Assembly (NCBI GenBank): GCA_947088135.1
Contig: CAMUFJ010000004.1
Span: forward strand, 13,014-77,013
Reading direction: 5' to 3'
Length of the DNA stretch: 64,000 nucleotides
DNA from: an uncultured Clostridia bacterium
GTDB taxonomy: Bacteria > Bacillota > Clostridia > Christensenellales > Borkfalkiaceae
Shown here: in pieces, positions 16,144 to 24,962 of the stretch
Layout: every line of letters starts with the position of its first letter
How positions within the stretch are numbered: position 1 is the stretch's first letter
The notes under the pieces: generated by a model
The model's input: the letters and a program-made list of their open reading frames with translations, nothing else
Told to the model about the DNA's origin: nothing
Database searches by the model: none
Made by a program: the position numbers and the translations under genes

Positions 16144-17184
16144 ATGATCACGAAAAAACTTTTCGGCAAAACCAAGGACGGACGGGACATTTATGCGTTT
16201 ACGCTGGGCGACGGCAATTCCTACGCTACGGTGCTCGATTTGGGCGGAACGTTGCAAAGCCTCGTCGTTCCCGATAAAGACGGAACTCCCACCGACGTTC
16301 TGCTCGGCTATCGCGACGTAGCGGGTTACGAGAACAACGGCGGATATTTGGGCGCGCTCATCGGCAGGTTCGGCAACCGCATCGGCGGGGGCAAGCTCAC
16401 GGTGGACGGCAAGGAATATTCTCTTTATCAAAACGACCGCGGCAACCATCTGCACGGCGGGAAAGAGGGCTTCGATAAGAAAATTTGGGCGCACAAGATC
16501 GAGGGGGACGAGCTCGTGCTTTCGCTGTTTTCGCCCGACGGGGAGGAAAATTACCCCGGCAATCTCAGCGTGGAGGTGCGCTATTCCTTCTCGGGCGGGA
16601 AACTGACGATCTGCTATCGCGCGACGACGGATAAAAAGACCGCCGTCAATCTCACGAACCACGCCTATTTCAATTTGAACGGCGAGGGGAGCGACACCGT
16701 TCTCGACAATATCCTGCGCATTGACAGCGATTACATCACGCCTACCGACGTCAACATGATCCCCGTGGGGGGATTCCGCGCCGTAAAGGGCACTCCGTTC
16801 GACTTCACCTCGCCCAAGGAGATCGGGCGGGACGCGCAGGCGGACGATATCGATTTGAAACAGGGCAACGGGTACGATCATTGCTTCGTGCTTCGCAACA
16901 AATGCGGGGAGTGGGTGAAGTACGCCGTCTGCGAGAGTGCGAGAACGGGCATTCGCATGAACTGCTATACCGATATGCCCGCCGTGCAATTCTACGCGGG
17001 GAACGGGCTCAATCAGGACGGAAAGAGCGGGCATTATGCGAACCGTTCGGGCTTTTGCTTGGAAACGCAAGCGATTCCCAACAACGTGAACGTAGAAGAA
17101 TACGCCGCGCGCGGGAGCTCGTATCTGAACGCAGGCGAGGTATATTCCTTTACCGCGATGTACGAATTCGATATCAGGGACTGA
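16144..17184 (+). CDS. galM: Aldose 1-epimerase (mutarotase)
   Basis: Cytosolic enzyme that interconverts alpha and beta anomers of galactose, glucose and similar sugars, 346 residues, the usual length. Seen motifs: IGRFGNRIGGGK, GNHLHGGKEGFDKK with one catalytic histidine, NLTNHAYFNLNGEG with the second histidine, a D-Y-I-T-P-T-D substrate strand, the VKGTPFDF loop, GYDHCFVL, and a C-terminal FCLETQAIPN block with the catalytic glutamate. The ATG at 16144 follows GAGGAA. The gene stands alone between its own promoter and a symmetrical terminator, with no galactose operon near, so it probably serves general hexose metabolism. Confidence 0.95.
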   Translation: MITKKLFGKTKDGRDIYAFTLGDGNSYATVLDLGGTLQSLVVPDKDGTPTDVLLGYRDVAGYENNGGYLGALIGRFGNRIGGGKLTVDGKEYSLYQNDRGNHLHGGKEGFDKKIWAHKIEGDELVLSLFSPDGEENYPGNLSVEVRYSFSGGKLTICYRATTDKKTAVNLTNHAYFNLNGEGSDTVLDNILRIDSDYITPTDVNMIPVGGFRAVKGTPFDFTSPKEIGRDAQADDIDLKQGNGYDHCFVLRNKCGEWVKYAVCESARTGIRMNCYTDMPAVQFYAGNGLNQDGKSGHYANRSGFCLETQAIPNNVNVEEYAARGSSYLNAGEVYSFTAMYEFDIRD

Positions 17185-17209
17185 TTCGGAACGCTTTGAA
17201 AAGAGCATG

Positions 17210-17242
17210 AAAAAAGACGGAGCGTGAGCTCCGTCTTTTTTT
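17210..17242. terminator. Bidirectional terminator between galM and the 17.3-kb membrane gene
   Basis: AAAAAAGACGGAGC pairs with GCTCCGTCTTTTTT around GTGA. A and T runs on the two sides let it work for both converging genes. Confidence 0.9.
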
Positions 17243-17250
17243 GTGTGCCG

Positions 17251-17712
17251 TTAAAGTACCAAGCCGAGAATCATCCAAAGCAGAACGCCCCAAAGGACGA
17301 GCCCCCAAGCGCCGCACTGACCGCATTTCTTTGCGAGTTCGGGCTTGCTTTTGTGCCAAGCGAAGTAGAGCGCGATGCCGGTCGGGAAAACCGCCGCCGA
17401 AAGGATCTGCCAGCCGATCAGCTTGGTGTTCGTGAACGTTTTCTTGAACCAAGGCCCGATCGAAGCGTAAAATCCGACGGTTTCGGGAACGCTCACCGCA
17501 AAGCCGACGCCGATAAACGCAACCGCGATGACGAGGTAGAGCCAGGCAAGCCCGAACGCTCCGCCCGCATTCGTGCAGAGGTTCATCACCATCGAGATGA
17601 TCCCGACGCTCAAAAAGAAAGAAACGTCGTGCTCGGTGTGATTTGCTATGTAGGCATAGTAGACGAGAACGAATCCCGTCAGAAACAGCGTAATAACGCC
17701 CAAAGCAACCAT
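17251..17712 (-). CDS. Small membrane protein, about four TM segments
   Basis: A protein of 153 residues that I cannot assign. Hydrophobic segments lie at VALGVITLFLTGFVLVYYAYI, FFLSVGIISMVMNLC, GLAWLYLVIAVAFIGVGFAV and GWQILSAAVFPTGIALYFAW, with a last GLVLWGVLLWMILGLVL near the C-terminus, so five is possible. A KKCGQCGAWG turn before the last segment has a CxxC pair. Two in-frame ATGs exist, and the second at 17712 is preferred because a run of six G stands 9 bases before it while it abuts the first. It has its own perfect promoter and shares a terminator with galM. Function unknown. Confidence 0.65.
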   Translation of the reverse strand: MVALGVITLFLTGFVLVYYAYIANHTEHDVSFFLSVGIISMVMNLCTNAGGAFGLAWLYLVIAVAFIGVGFAVSVPETVGFYASIGPWFKKTFTNTKLIGWQILSAAVFPTGIALYFAWHKSKPELAKKCGQCGAWGLVLWGVLLWMILGLVL

Positions 17713-17747
17713 AAAAATCATCCCCCCAAAAGATTCATTTCGGCTTT

Positions 17748-17776
17748 ATTATAATACTCAAAACTGAACTTGTCAA
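17748..17776 (-). promoter_or_regulatory. Sigma-A promoter of the 17.3-kb membrane gene
   Basis: On the minus strand TTGACA (17776-17771), a 17-bp spacer and TATAAT (17753-17748). This is a textbook site. Confidence 0.85.
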
Positions 17777-17914
17777 GATTTTTGTGAAATTTTTTCGGAC
17801 GAAAAAGATTGCATTTCCGAGTCGGGAAACAAAAACACGCGGATGCGCATAGGATAGAGTAGCTGTGGTAAAAACGAATGAACCACATATGAAACACGTT
17901 CGGGGGTTTTACGA

Positions 17915-18688
17915 ATGCAGTGGTTTTTATCTTTGGGGGCGGTTTGGCAAGCCCTTCTTGCCTCGCTTTTCATGTACGCCATGACGGCGCTCGGCGCGTC
18001 CTTCGTCTTCTTTTCCAAGCGGATACATAAAACGCTCCTCACCGCGCTCACGGGTGCGGCGGCGGGCATTATGATCGCCGCAGGGTTCTTTTCTCTCCTT
18101 CTTCCCGCCATCGAGTATGAAAGCACGGTGCCCGCCTATATTTCGGCGACGCTCGGCTTTCTGCTTGGCGGCGCGTTGGTGATCGTCAGCGATTTTTTCC
18201 TTTCCCGCAAGCAGTTCGATTTCCGCGGGTTGGGAGATAAAAAGAACGCTTTGCTCTTTTTTGCCGTGACTCTCCACAATATTCCCGAGGGCATGGCGGT
18301 GGGGGTGGCGTTCGCGGTCGCGCCCTATTCGGCGGGGGCGGCGCTCTCCGCGCTCTTTCTTGCGATCGGCATCGGCATCCAAAATTTTCCCGAGGGAATG
18401 TGCGTCGCGTTTCCCCTCAGGATGCAGGGGATGAGCCCCGCGAAAAGCTTTCTCTTCGCGCAGGGCTCGGGCGCGGTGGAAATTCCCGCTTGCGTGCTGG
18501 GCGCGGTGGCGGCGAGCTTCATCATCGGGCTGATGCCGTGGGCGCTCGCCTTTTCCGCGGGCGCGATGCTCGCAGTGGTGTGTTCGGAGCTCATTCCCGA
18601 GTGCTTTTCGGGGAATAAGACGGTGGCAAGCGCGGGCATCGTGCTCGGGTTTTGCCTGATGACCGTGCTCGATTTGGCTTTGGGTTAA
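17915..18688 (+). CDS. ZIP-family divalent metal transporter
   Basis: A 257-residue membrane transporter of the ZIP family, which imports Zn2+, Fe2+ or Mn2+. The metal-binding helices are plain: HNIPEGMAVGVAFA in TM4 and QNFPEGMCVAFPL in TM5, where the His/Asn/Glu set lines the site. The TM5 motif has Gln-Asn where many ZIPs have His, as in the GufA-like group. A glycine-rich first helix pair (ALTGAAAGIMIAAGFFSLL) and a terminal GIVLGFCLMTVLDLALG complete eight segments. GGGGG stands 8 bases before the ATG. It is a one-gene unit closed by a hairpin terminator, and no metal regulator is adjacent. Confidence 0.88.
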   Translation: MQWFLSLGAVWQALLASLFMYAMTALGASFVFFSKRIHKTLLTALTGAAAGIMIAAGFFSLLLPAIEYESTVPAYISATLGFLLGGALVIVSDFFLSRKQFDFRGLGDKKNALLFFAVTLHNIPEGMAVGVAFAVAPYSAGAALSALFLAIGIGIQNFPEGMCVAFPLRMQGMSPAKSFLFAQGSGAVEIPACVLGAVAASFIIGLMPWALAFSAGAMLAVVCSELIPECFSGNKTVASAGIVLGFCLMTVLDLALG

Positions 18689-18694
18689 AAAACG

Positions 18695-18726
18695 AAAAGC
18701 GGAATTGTATAAAGGTTCCGCTTTTT
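18695..18726 (+). terminator. Intrinsic terminator of the ZIP gene
   Basis: AAAAGCGGAA pairs with TTCCGCTTTT around an 11-nt loop, with the T-run in the 3' arm. It lies just before the SDR gene. Confidence 0.8.
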
Positions 18727-18742
18727 GCGCATAATCCGAAGT

Positions 18743-19588
18743 ATGGAAGAAAAGACGGAAAAAAAGGAAGAGCAGGAAGAAATTACGCCGCACGCGGGGC
18801 GCACGGCGATCATCGTGGGCGCGTCGAGCGGGATCGGCAGGGAAACGGCGCTCAAACTTTCGGCGCGCGGGTATCGGGTGTTCAATCTTTCTCGTACCCC
18901 CTTCAAGGGGGAAAAGGTGCGCACCGTTACGGCGGACGCCGCGCAGGAGGGAGAACTCTCCCGCGCCGTCCACAACGTGGGCGAAGAAACGGGCGGATTG
19001 GATCTTCTCGTCTATTCGGCGGGTTTTTCTATGGCGGCTCCCATCGAATACGCCAAGAGCGGGGATTACCGCTATCTTTTCGAGGTAAACTATTTCGGTG
19101 CGGTAGAGGCGCTTCGCGCCGCGCTTCCCTATCTCAAAAAGCGGAACGGCAGGGCGATTTTCGTCGGTTCGCTCGGCGGGGACGTGCCCATTCCCTACGA
19201 TAGCTTTTATTCTTCCTCCAAGGCGGCGCTTTGTATGCTTGCGCGGGAGGCGGACGTGGAACTGAGGGAGCGCGGTGTTCGGGTGAGCGCGTTGCTTCCC
19301 GGCGGTACTTCCACCGATTTTACGTACAGTCGCAGAATTTACGGCGAGGAAGAGAGCTTGCATTACGCGCCCTCCCTTAAAAAGGCTTCCGCCGCGCTCG
19401 CCAACATGGAGCAGGGCGGAATGAATCCGTCGCTCGTCGCCGAGGCGATCGTCAAACTCGCAGTGCGCAAGAATCCGCCCCCCGTCGCGGTTGCGGGCGG
19501 GGCGAACGGTTTTGCCAGATTTTTGAGCAAGGTTCTGCCCGAACGGGTTACGGATTGGGCGGTGAGAAGAAAGTTTAATCAAAAATAA
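18743..19588 (+). CDS. Short-chain dehydrogenase/reductase (SDR)
   Basis: A 281-residue NAD(P)-dependent oxidoreductase of the classical SDR type. The cofactor loop is VGASSGIG, followed by LVYSAGF (the NAG-like block, here SAG), the catalytic serine in VGSLGG, and the YxxxK pair in FYSSSKAAL. A charged N-terminal extension (MEEKTEKKEEQEE) precedes the fold and is not usual. An Arg in NLSRTP after beta-2 suggests NADP. The substrate cannot be read from the sequence. The ATG at 18743 is chosen because an earlier in-frame ATG lies inside the upstream terminator; the SD is weak. A strong terminator follows. Confidence 0.85.
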   Translation: MEEKTEKKEEQEEITPHAGRTAIIVGASSGIGRETALKLSARGYRVFNLSRTPFKGEKVRTVTADAAQEGELSRAVHNVGEETGGLDLLVYSAGFSMAAPIEYAKSGDYRYLFEVNYFGAVEALRAALPYLKKRNGRAIFVGSLGGDVPIPYDSFYSSSKAALCMLAREADVELRERGVRVSALLPGGTSTDFTYSRRIYGEEESLHYAPSLKKASAALANMEQGGMNPSLVAEAIVKLAVRKNPPPVAVAGGANGFARFLSKVLPERVTDWAVRRKFNQK

Positions 19589-19601
19589 TCCGAGGTTTTT
19601 G

Positions 19602-19629
19602 AAAACCCGCACGTGACCGTGCGGGTTTT
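19602..19629 (+). terminator. Intrinsic terminator of the SDR gene
   Basis: A perfect 12-bp stem, AAAACCCGCACG with CGTGCGGGTTTT, around TGAC. Confidence 0.9.
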
Positions 19630-19828
19630 ATGCATTTTTCGGGCAAAAAAGAGCGAAAATGCGGAAAAAATCGAAAGGAGGTGAATTTTCAGTATTTTAC
19701 CGCTGAAATCCCATATCTTGGGCTTGTTTGCCTCCTACGCGGAAAATATAAGACGTATGCACGGAGAATGGCGGGGTAAGGGCGAAAGCATGGGTAAATA
19801 AATGATAAAAAGTAACACAAAACAGCCT

Positions 19829-19878
19829 GAATATATGCGTTTTCCATAAATATATGCAATGAAAATTCGCATATATTC
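19829..19878. repeat. Inverted repeat upstream of the peptide-uptake island
   Basis: GAATATATGCG (19829-19839) and CGCATATATTC (19868-19878) are perfect partners. TTTTC and GAAAA inside extend the stem by 5 bp after a 2-nt bulge. It ends about 65 bp before the promoter at 19944. A regulator site or a 3' hairpin is possible. The rest of 19630-20056 is AT-rich and holds only this repeat and the promoter; a minus-strand ORF there is not convincing. Confidence 0.5.
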
Positions 19879-19943
19879 ACGTTGTTATGCAAAAATTTCA
19901 CATAAAAAACCAAAAAGTGGTGGAATTTTCGGGGGTAATTTTG

Positions 19944-19972
19944 TTGCCTTTTCCGCCCGAAAATGATATAAT
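19944..19972 (+). promoter_or_regulatory. Sigma-A promoter at the head of the peptide-uptake island
   Basis: TTGCCT (19944-19949), a 17-bp spacer and TATAAT (19967-19972), 85 bp before the first lipoprotein. No terminator was seen on the same strand until 51644, so it may feed much or all of the following cluster, though internal promoters are likely over such a distance. Confidence 0.7.
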
Positions 19973-20056
19973 AAGATACATTCATATTATAAATGTGGGA
20001 AAGTCTACCCACAGTGCTAAATTTATTGAACATATTCAGTGGCTTGGGAGTACGGA

Positions 20057-21250
20057 ATGAAAAGAAAGCTTGCGATTATATTTCTTGTTTTAATTATGTC
20101 GTTATGCACGGCGGTCGGGTGCAGTAACGGGGGCAACAAAAAAGACGTGACGGGAATGGTAAAGGTCACTTACCATCTGGAAGGCGGGGTTTACCGGAAT
20201 TGCACGGAGCCCGTCGTCATGTATTACGGCTTCCAGGAAGGGACGGAGAACAAAATTAAGGATCCCGGCGCGGAGGACAAGAAGGACAGACCCAAAACCG
20301 ACGACGCCAACGCGCAGGTGAAGCGCGACGAGTACAAGCTCGATGGCTGGTACCGCGTGAAGACGGGGGAAGGCGAAGACGCCGTATATTCGGACAAGTG
20401 GAACTTCGCGACCGACAAGGTCACGGCGGACGGCGTGGAGCTGTACGCGAAGTGGGTTCCCGTCGTGCGCTATACCTACAACGTGTGCTATATCGACGAG
20501 GACGGATCAAAGGTCGTTTTGGGAAGCTACAACGTAAACGCGGGCGATCCGTTTGAGGACAAGTTCGACTACAAGGACAAGCGGAACGGATACACCGCGC
20601 TGAACGGCTTCTACGACGAGAACGGCGATCCTTGGGATGAGAACTTCGTTCATCCCGGCGGGGACGAGAGCACGGCGATCGACGTATTCGTGAAATACGA
20701 GAAGGGCGAATTCGTGCAGGTCTATACGGCGGACGATCTCATCAGAAACCGAAACAAGGACATTATGCTCATGGCGGACATCGACTTGGAGGGCAGAGAG
20801 TTCTACGGCTTCGGCGATTATAAGAAGATCTTCCGCGGGAACGGGCACACGGTTTCCAACTTCGTGCTTGCTTACTCGGCGGATAGAGGCTCTCTCATCT
20901 CCGACGATGATTTGGGCGACGAGGGCGGAATCCTTTGCATCTCCCTTTTCGGAATCATGGAGAACGCGACCGTGCAGGACGTTGTTTTCGAAAACTTCAC
21001 GATCGACGTAAAGACCTCTTTACGGCAGACGAGAAAGATCATCGTTGCTCCGCTGTGCGTGAAGGCGGAAAACAGCAGTGTGAGCGGGGTGACGGTAAAA
21101 CCCGTTTATACGGTGTCGCAGCTGCCCGCAACCATCAAGAACGATCCCGACAGGCTCGTTTTGGTGAACGACAAGGCGTACTACTTCGAGCGGGAGAGCA
21201 CGTTTGAGAACGTGACCGTTACGGTGGACGACAGGACGGACGCGGAATAA
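20057..21250 (+). CDS. Lipoprotein with one InlB B-repeat
   Basis: A predicted lipoprotein of 397 residues. The signal ends at the lipobox LCTAVGC, so the cysteine near residue 23 should be lipidated. Residues about 35-135 are an InlB/Listeria-Bacteroides B-repeat: a VTYHLEGG opening, a LDGWYRVK centre and the closing ELYAKW. A second, degenerate unit (NVCYIDEDGSKV to GFYDENGDPW) follows, then a region with MLMADIDLEGREFYGFGDYK and FRGNGHTVSNF that resembles GLUG-like adhesin segments. The ATG at 20057 follows GGGAG at a good distance. As the first gene of the Opp cluster it could be an accessory surface binder; no enzyme motif is present. Confidence 0.8.
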   Translation: MKRKLAIIFLVLIMSLCTAVGCSNGGNKKDVTGMVKVTYHLEGGVYRNCTEPVVMYYGFQEGTENKIKDPGAEDKKDRPKTDDANAQVKRDEYKLDGWYRVKTGEGEDAVYSDKWNFATDKVTADGVELYAKWVPVVRYTYNVCYIDEDGSKVVLGSYNVNAGDPFEDKFDYKDKRNGYTALNGFYDENGDPWDENFVHPGGDESTAIDVFVKYEKGEFVQVYTADDLIRNRNKDIMLMADIDLEGREFYGFGDYKKIFRGNGHTVSNFVLAYSADRGSLISDDDLGDEGGILCISLFGIMENATVQDVVFENFTIDVKTSLRQTRKIIVAPLCVKAENSSVSGVTVKPVYTVSQLPATIKNDPDRLVLVNDKAYYFERESTFENVTVTVDDRTDAE

Positions 21251-21309
21251 CGCTTCGAAACAAAAAAAGAAATATTTAATACCGAAAAATAGGAAGGAGA
21301 AATTCAGAG

Positions 21310-23937
21310 ATGAAAAAATTCGCGAAAGCAATTACGGTAGGAGTTCTTGCGGGGAGCATGGCGCTGAGTGCGGTTGCCTGCAAGCCCGACGAGGACGGCA
21401 ACAAGAAGTATTACAACAACGAAACCGATCCCCTTCGGTTCACGACCTTGGACGTAGACGGAGTGTTCAATCCCTTCTTCTCGACCTCGGCGACGGATAG
21501 CAACATCGTCGGCATGACGCAGCTTTCCATGCTCGCGAACGACGCGGCGGGCAATCCCGCTTACGGCGACGACGAGGCGTGCGTCGTGAAGGATATGGAG
21601 ATCATTCAGACGGGCGTCGAGGACGTCGACTTGAAGACGGAATATCGCTTCGTGCTCAAAAATAACGTGAAGTTCTCCGACGGCACCCCCCTCACCATGA
21701 AGGACGTGCTCTTCAACTTCTACGTCTATCTCGACATTGCCTATACGGGTTCGAGCACCATTTATTCCACCGACATCGTGGGACTCAAAGAATACCGCAC
21801 GCAGGCCGCCGACGAGAAGGAGCAGGAAGCCTTCATGCAGAAGTTCGAAATCGCGGCGGACGCGAGAATCAACGCGCTCGTGTCGATGGCGGACGAGATC
21901 TTCGACGAGCACGCCGACGAGCTGATGAATACGGCGGATTTCAAAGAATATTTGCAAGCCAAGCAGGACGCGGGCATTTACCCGCATTTGGTCGCCGACT
22001 TCGATAAGGCGTTGCAGCTCTTCAAGGAGGAGCTCGAAGCGGACTACTCGGCGAACCTCAACACCTACGAGGACACCAAATTTACGGACAGGGACGGCAA
22101 GGTGTACGAGGGACTTTTCACGACCGACGTGGAATCCTTCCTCTACAACGAAGGCTATATCACTTGGAACAAGCGGGACGGCAAGCTCGAATCCGCGCTC
22201 ACCAACAATCTCGGCGATTTCAAAGATCCTTCGAAGTGGGACAAGGATAAGGCGATCAACGCCATCATCACGGATAAAATCCCTTACGATATCGCAGAGG
22301 TCGTGCAGTATTGGAACACGGCGGTCACGCTGAGCGATTTCCTTGCCAAAGCGGAGCTCGAAGCGTACAATCAGGCGAATCCCGATAAGACCTATAAGAA
22401 CATTACGGGCATCAAGTTCGCAAACGGCGGTACGGAGCGCGGCGGCGACAACAGCGTAAAGGTGAACGGCGTCACCTACGACAAGCCCGAATACGCGGCG
22501 GACGGCACAGTCACCGCGGGCAACGAGGTGCTCAGCATCACCATCAACAACATCGACCCTAAGGCGATTTGGAACTTCGCCATTCCCGTAGCCCCGATGA
22601 GCTACTATTCGGACAAAGCGCACATCGACGCGTTCGACTACGTGGAGCACTTCGGCGTGGAGTGGGGAACGCAGTCCTTCATGACGAACGTCGTAAAGAA
22701 CCGCGATAAGCTGGGCGTGCCCGTCGGCGCAGGGCCTTACATGGCGTCAAAGTCGAGCGGCGGTACGGATAACGTAAAGGCCACCGACTTTTACAGCAAC
22801 CGCGTCATCTACTTCGAGCGCAACCCTAATTATTTGATGGGGCCCGCTAAGATCAAGAAGGTGAATTTCGTCGTCGTTACCTCCACCTCCATGCTCAACA
22901 ACCTCTATGCGGGCGACGTGGACTTTGCGGAGCCCAACGCTAAGCCCGAAACCATTCAGCAGATCGAAGGATATTCCAATTTGGCGCATAAGTCGATCAC
23001 CACTTCCGGTTACGGCTATATCGGGATCAACGCAGGTAAAGTACCCGCGCTCGCCGTTCGTCAGGCAATCATGTACAGCATCAACACGCAGCTTTGCGTA
23101 GAGTATTACAAGACGGGCGCGACGCAGATCCACCGCTCCATGTCTACGGCAAGCTGGGCGTACCCCGACGGCTGCACCGCTTACTATCCGTTTATCGGCG
23201 GTCCCGTACCCGCAAACCTCAACGTAGTCGATCCTCAATATAAGGAATTTGTAAACAAAAAGGGTAAGAAGGCGGGCGACACGTTCACCAAAGAAGAACA
23301 GCAGGAATTCATCAAGCACCTTGTAGAGGACGTCGCGGGATACACGCCCAATGCGAGCGGGATCTACGCGAAGGGTTCCAATACCTGTAAATACACCTTC
23401 ACGATCGCGGGCGAGGGCAACGACCACCCCGCATGGACGGCGCTCTTCCAGGCGGGTAACTTCCTCAACGAAGTGGGATTCCAAATCAACGTTACGCCCG
23501 ATTCCAACGCTTTGAGAAAGCTTTCCACCGGCGATTTGACGGTATGGGCGGCGGCTTGGGGCTCGACGATCGACCCCGACATGTATCAGGTTTACCATAA
23601 GGAATCCAAGGCTTCTTCGGTTAACAACTGGGGCTATCCTCAAATCATTCTCAACGCGGGCGGACGTTACGACACGGAAGTCGCGATCGTAGACGAGCTT
23701 TCCGATTGGATCGAGAGAGCGCGTACCACCAACGATCAGAAAGACCGCGCCGAAATGTACTCCAAGGCGCTCGATCTCGTGATGCAGCTTGCGGTGGAGC
23801 TTCCCACCTACCAGCGCGACGACTTGTTTGCTTACGACAAGACGAGAATCGACGAAACGACGTTCAACCAAGACACTTCGTCCTACAAGGGACTTACGAG
23901 CGATATGCACCTCCTTTCCCTTATTACGGAAAAATAA
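21310..23937 (+). CDS. oppA: Oligopeptide-binding lipoprotein (SBP family 5), oversized
   Basis: The extracellular substrate-binding protein of the Opp transporter, 875 residues. The lipobox LSAVAC anchors it near residue 23. The family fold is clear: EYRFVLKNNVKFSDGTPLTMKDVLFNF, then VGAGPYMASK, FERNPNYLMGPAKIKKVNF, GDVDFAEPNAKP and, near the C-terminus, RAEMYSKALDLVMQLAVELPTYQRDD. Usual family members have 500-600 residues. The surplus lies between about residues 150 and 410, a charged helical insertion with KEEQEA, ADELMNTADFKEY and LADFDKALQLFKEEL-like stretches. AAGGAGA precedes the start. It lies 19 bases before oppB, so it is surely the partner of this transporter. Confidence 0.93.
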   Translation: MKKFAKAITVGVLAGSMALSAVACKPDEDGNKKYYNNETDPLRFTTLDVDGVFNPFFSTSATDSNIVGMTQLSMLANDAAGNPAYGDDEACVVKDMEIIQTGVEDVDLKTEYRFVLKNNVKFSDGTPLTMKDVLFNFYVYLDIAYTGSSTIYSTDIVGLKEYRTQAADEKEQEAFMQKFEIAADARINALVSMADEIFDEHADELMNTADFKEYLQAKQDAGIYPHLVADFDKALQLFKEELEADYSANLNTYEDTKFTDRDGKVYEGLFTTDVESFLYNEGYITWNKRDGKLESALTNNLGDFKDPSKWDKDKAINAIITDKIPYDIAEVVQYWNTAVTLSDFLAKAELEAYNQANPDKTYKNITGIKFANGGTERGGDNSVKVNGVTYDKPEYAADGTVTAGNEVLSITINNIDPKAIWNFAIPVAPMSYYSDKAHIDAFDYVEHFGVEWGTQSFMTNVVKNRDKLGVPVGAGPYMASKSSGGTDNVKATDFYSNRVIYFERNPNYLMGPAKIKKVNFVVVTSTSMLNNLYAGDVDFAEPNAKPETIQQIEGYSNLAHKSITTSGYGYIGINAGKVPALAVRQAIMYSINTQLCVEYYKTGATQIHRSMSTASWAYPDGCTAYYPFIGGPVPANLNVVDPQYKEFVNKKGKKAGDTFTKEEQQEFIKHLVEDVAGYTPNASGIYAKGSNTCKYTFTIAGEGNDHPAWTALFQAGNFLNEVGFQINVTPDSNALRKLSTGDLTVWAAAWGSTIDPDMYQVYHKESKASSVNNWGYPQIILNAGGRYDTEVAIVDELSDWIERARTTNDQKDRAEMYSKALDLVMQLAVELPTYQRDDLFAYDKTRIDETTFNQDTSSYKGLTSDMHLLSLITEK

Positions 23938-23956
23938 TTAACGCGCAGGATAACTT

Positions 23957-24952
23957 ATGGTAAAGTATATCTTAAAACGGTTGGGAATTTCTATCATAGT
24001 TCTTCTCGGCGTTTCATTGATCATATATACTCTGGTGCGTCTTATGCCGATGAACTATATTCAGCAGACCTATCAGGAAAAGATCAATCTCGGTGAAATT
24101 AAGCAAGAGGACTACGATAACCTTTTAAAACTGTACGGGCTTGACGGCAGTATCATTTCGGGATATTTCGGCTGGCTCGGCAATATGCTCAAAGGCGAAC
24201 TCGGAAATTCCTTCAAATATCAGCTTCCCGTTACGGAAGTGATTGCAAAGAATATGTGGGTATCCTTCGCGATCGCGTTGGTCGCCACCGTTTTGCAGTT
24301 CCTGATCGCGATCCCGCTCGGCATTTCGAGCGCGACGCACCAATATTCCGCAAGGGACTACACAGTAACCGTGTTTACCATGATCGGGTTGTCCCTGCCG
24401 ACTTATTTCTTCGGCGCGATCGTCATCAAGCTGTTTGCGGTCGATTTGGGTTGGCTTCCCGTAAGCGGATTGGTGGATACGAGCACGACTTATGCGAACA
24501 CCTTCGTGGGGCAGATGGCAAAACTCGGGGACATCATTCACCACATGATCCTCCCCATTACGGTAACGGTCATTCTCTCCCTCGGCGGGCTCATGCGTTA
24601 CACCCGTACGAACACCCTCGAAGTGCTCAACGCCGACTATATCCGTACGGCGCGCGCAAAGGGGCTTTCGGAAAAAACGGTCATCTACAAGCACGCTTTC
24701 CGCAATACCCTCATTCCTTTGGCGACCCTCTTGGCGGGCATCATCCCCGGACTTTTCGGCGGTATGATGATCACCGAGCAGGTGTTCGGCATTCCGGGGA
24801 TCGGGAACATGGCGTATCAGGCGTTGCTCGTAGGCGACATTCCTTTCGTCATGGGTTACAATATGTTTTTGGCAATTTTAACGGTAATCGGAACGCTTTT
24901 TTCCGATTTGATGTACGCAGTGGTAGATCCGCGCGTCAAGCTCGGGAGATGA
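23957..24952 (+). CDS. oppB: Oligopeptide ABC transporter permease OppB
   Basis: One of the two membrane channel subunits, 331 residues with six TM segments. The N-terminal YILKRLGISIIVLLGVSLI segment and the leading PMNYIQQTYQEKIN loop are typical of OppB/DppB. The coupling (EAA) loop that docks on the ATPase is NADYIRTARAKGLSEKTVIYKHAFRNTLIP, with the conserved Ala-x-x-x-Gly. The end DLMYAVVDPRVKLG is the usual family terminus. It follows oppA by 19 bases and ends 10 bases before oppC, so the order A-B-C-D-F is the classic one. Confidence 0.95.
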   Translation: MVKYILKRLGISIIVLLGVSLIIYTLVRLMPMNYIQQTYQEKINLGEIKQEDYDNLLKLYGLDGSIISGYFGWLGNMLKGELGNSFKYQLPVTEVIAKNMWVSFAIALVATVLQFLIAIPLGISSATHQYSARDYTVTVFTMIGLSLPTYFFGAIVIKLFAVDLGWLPVSGLVDTSTTYANTFVGQMAKLGDIIHHMILPITVTVILSLGGLMRYTRTNTLEVLNADYIRTARAKGLSEKTVIYKHAFRNTLIPLATLLAGIIPGLFGGMMITEQVFGIPGIGNMAYQALLVGDIPFVMGYNMFLAILTVIGTLFSDLMYAVVDPRVKLGR

Positions 24953-24962
24953 GGTGGCAGGT

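Noticed and set aside
16039..17208. Long minus-strand reading frame upstream of and continuous with the polysaccharide deacetylase
   Set aside because: It is antisense to galM, has no family match, and the deacetylase signal anchor with its start lies at 16038.
17927..19612. 561-codon minus-strand frame across the ZIP and SDR genes
   Set aside because: Mirror frame of two clear plus-strand genes; sequence is Arg/His-rich with no domain.
19689..20033. 114-codon minus-strand ORF before the island promoter
   Set aside because: No SD, odd composition, and it overlaps the promoter and inverted repeat; treated as noncoding.
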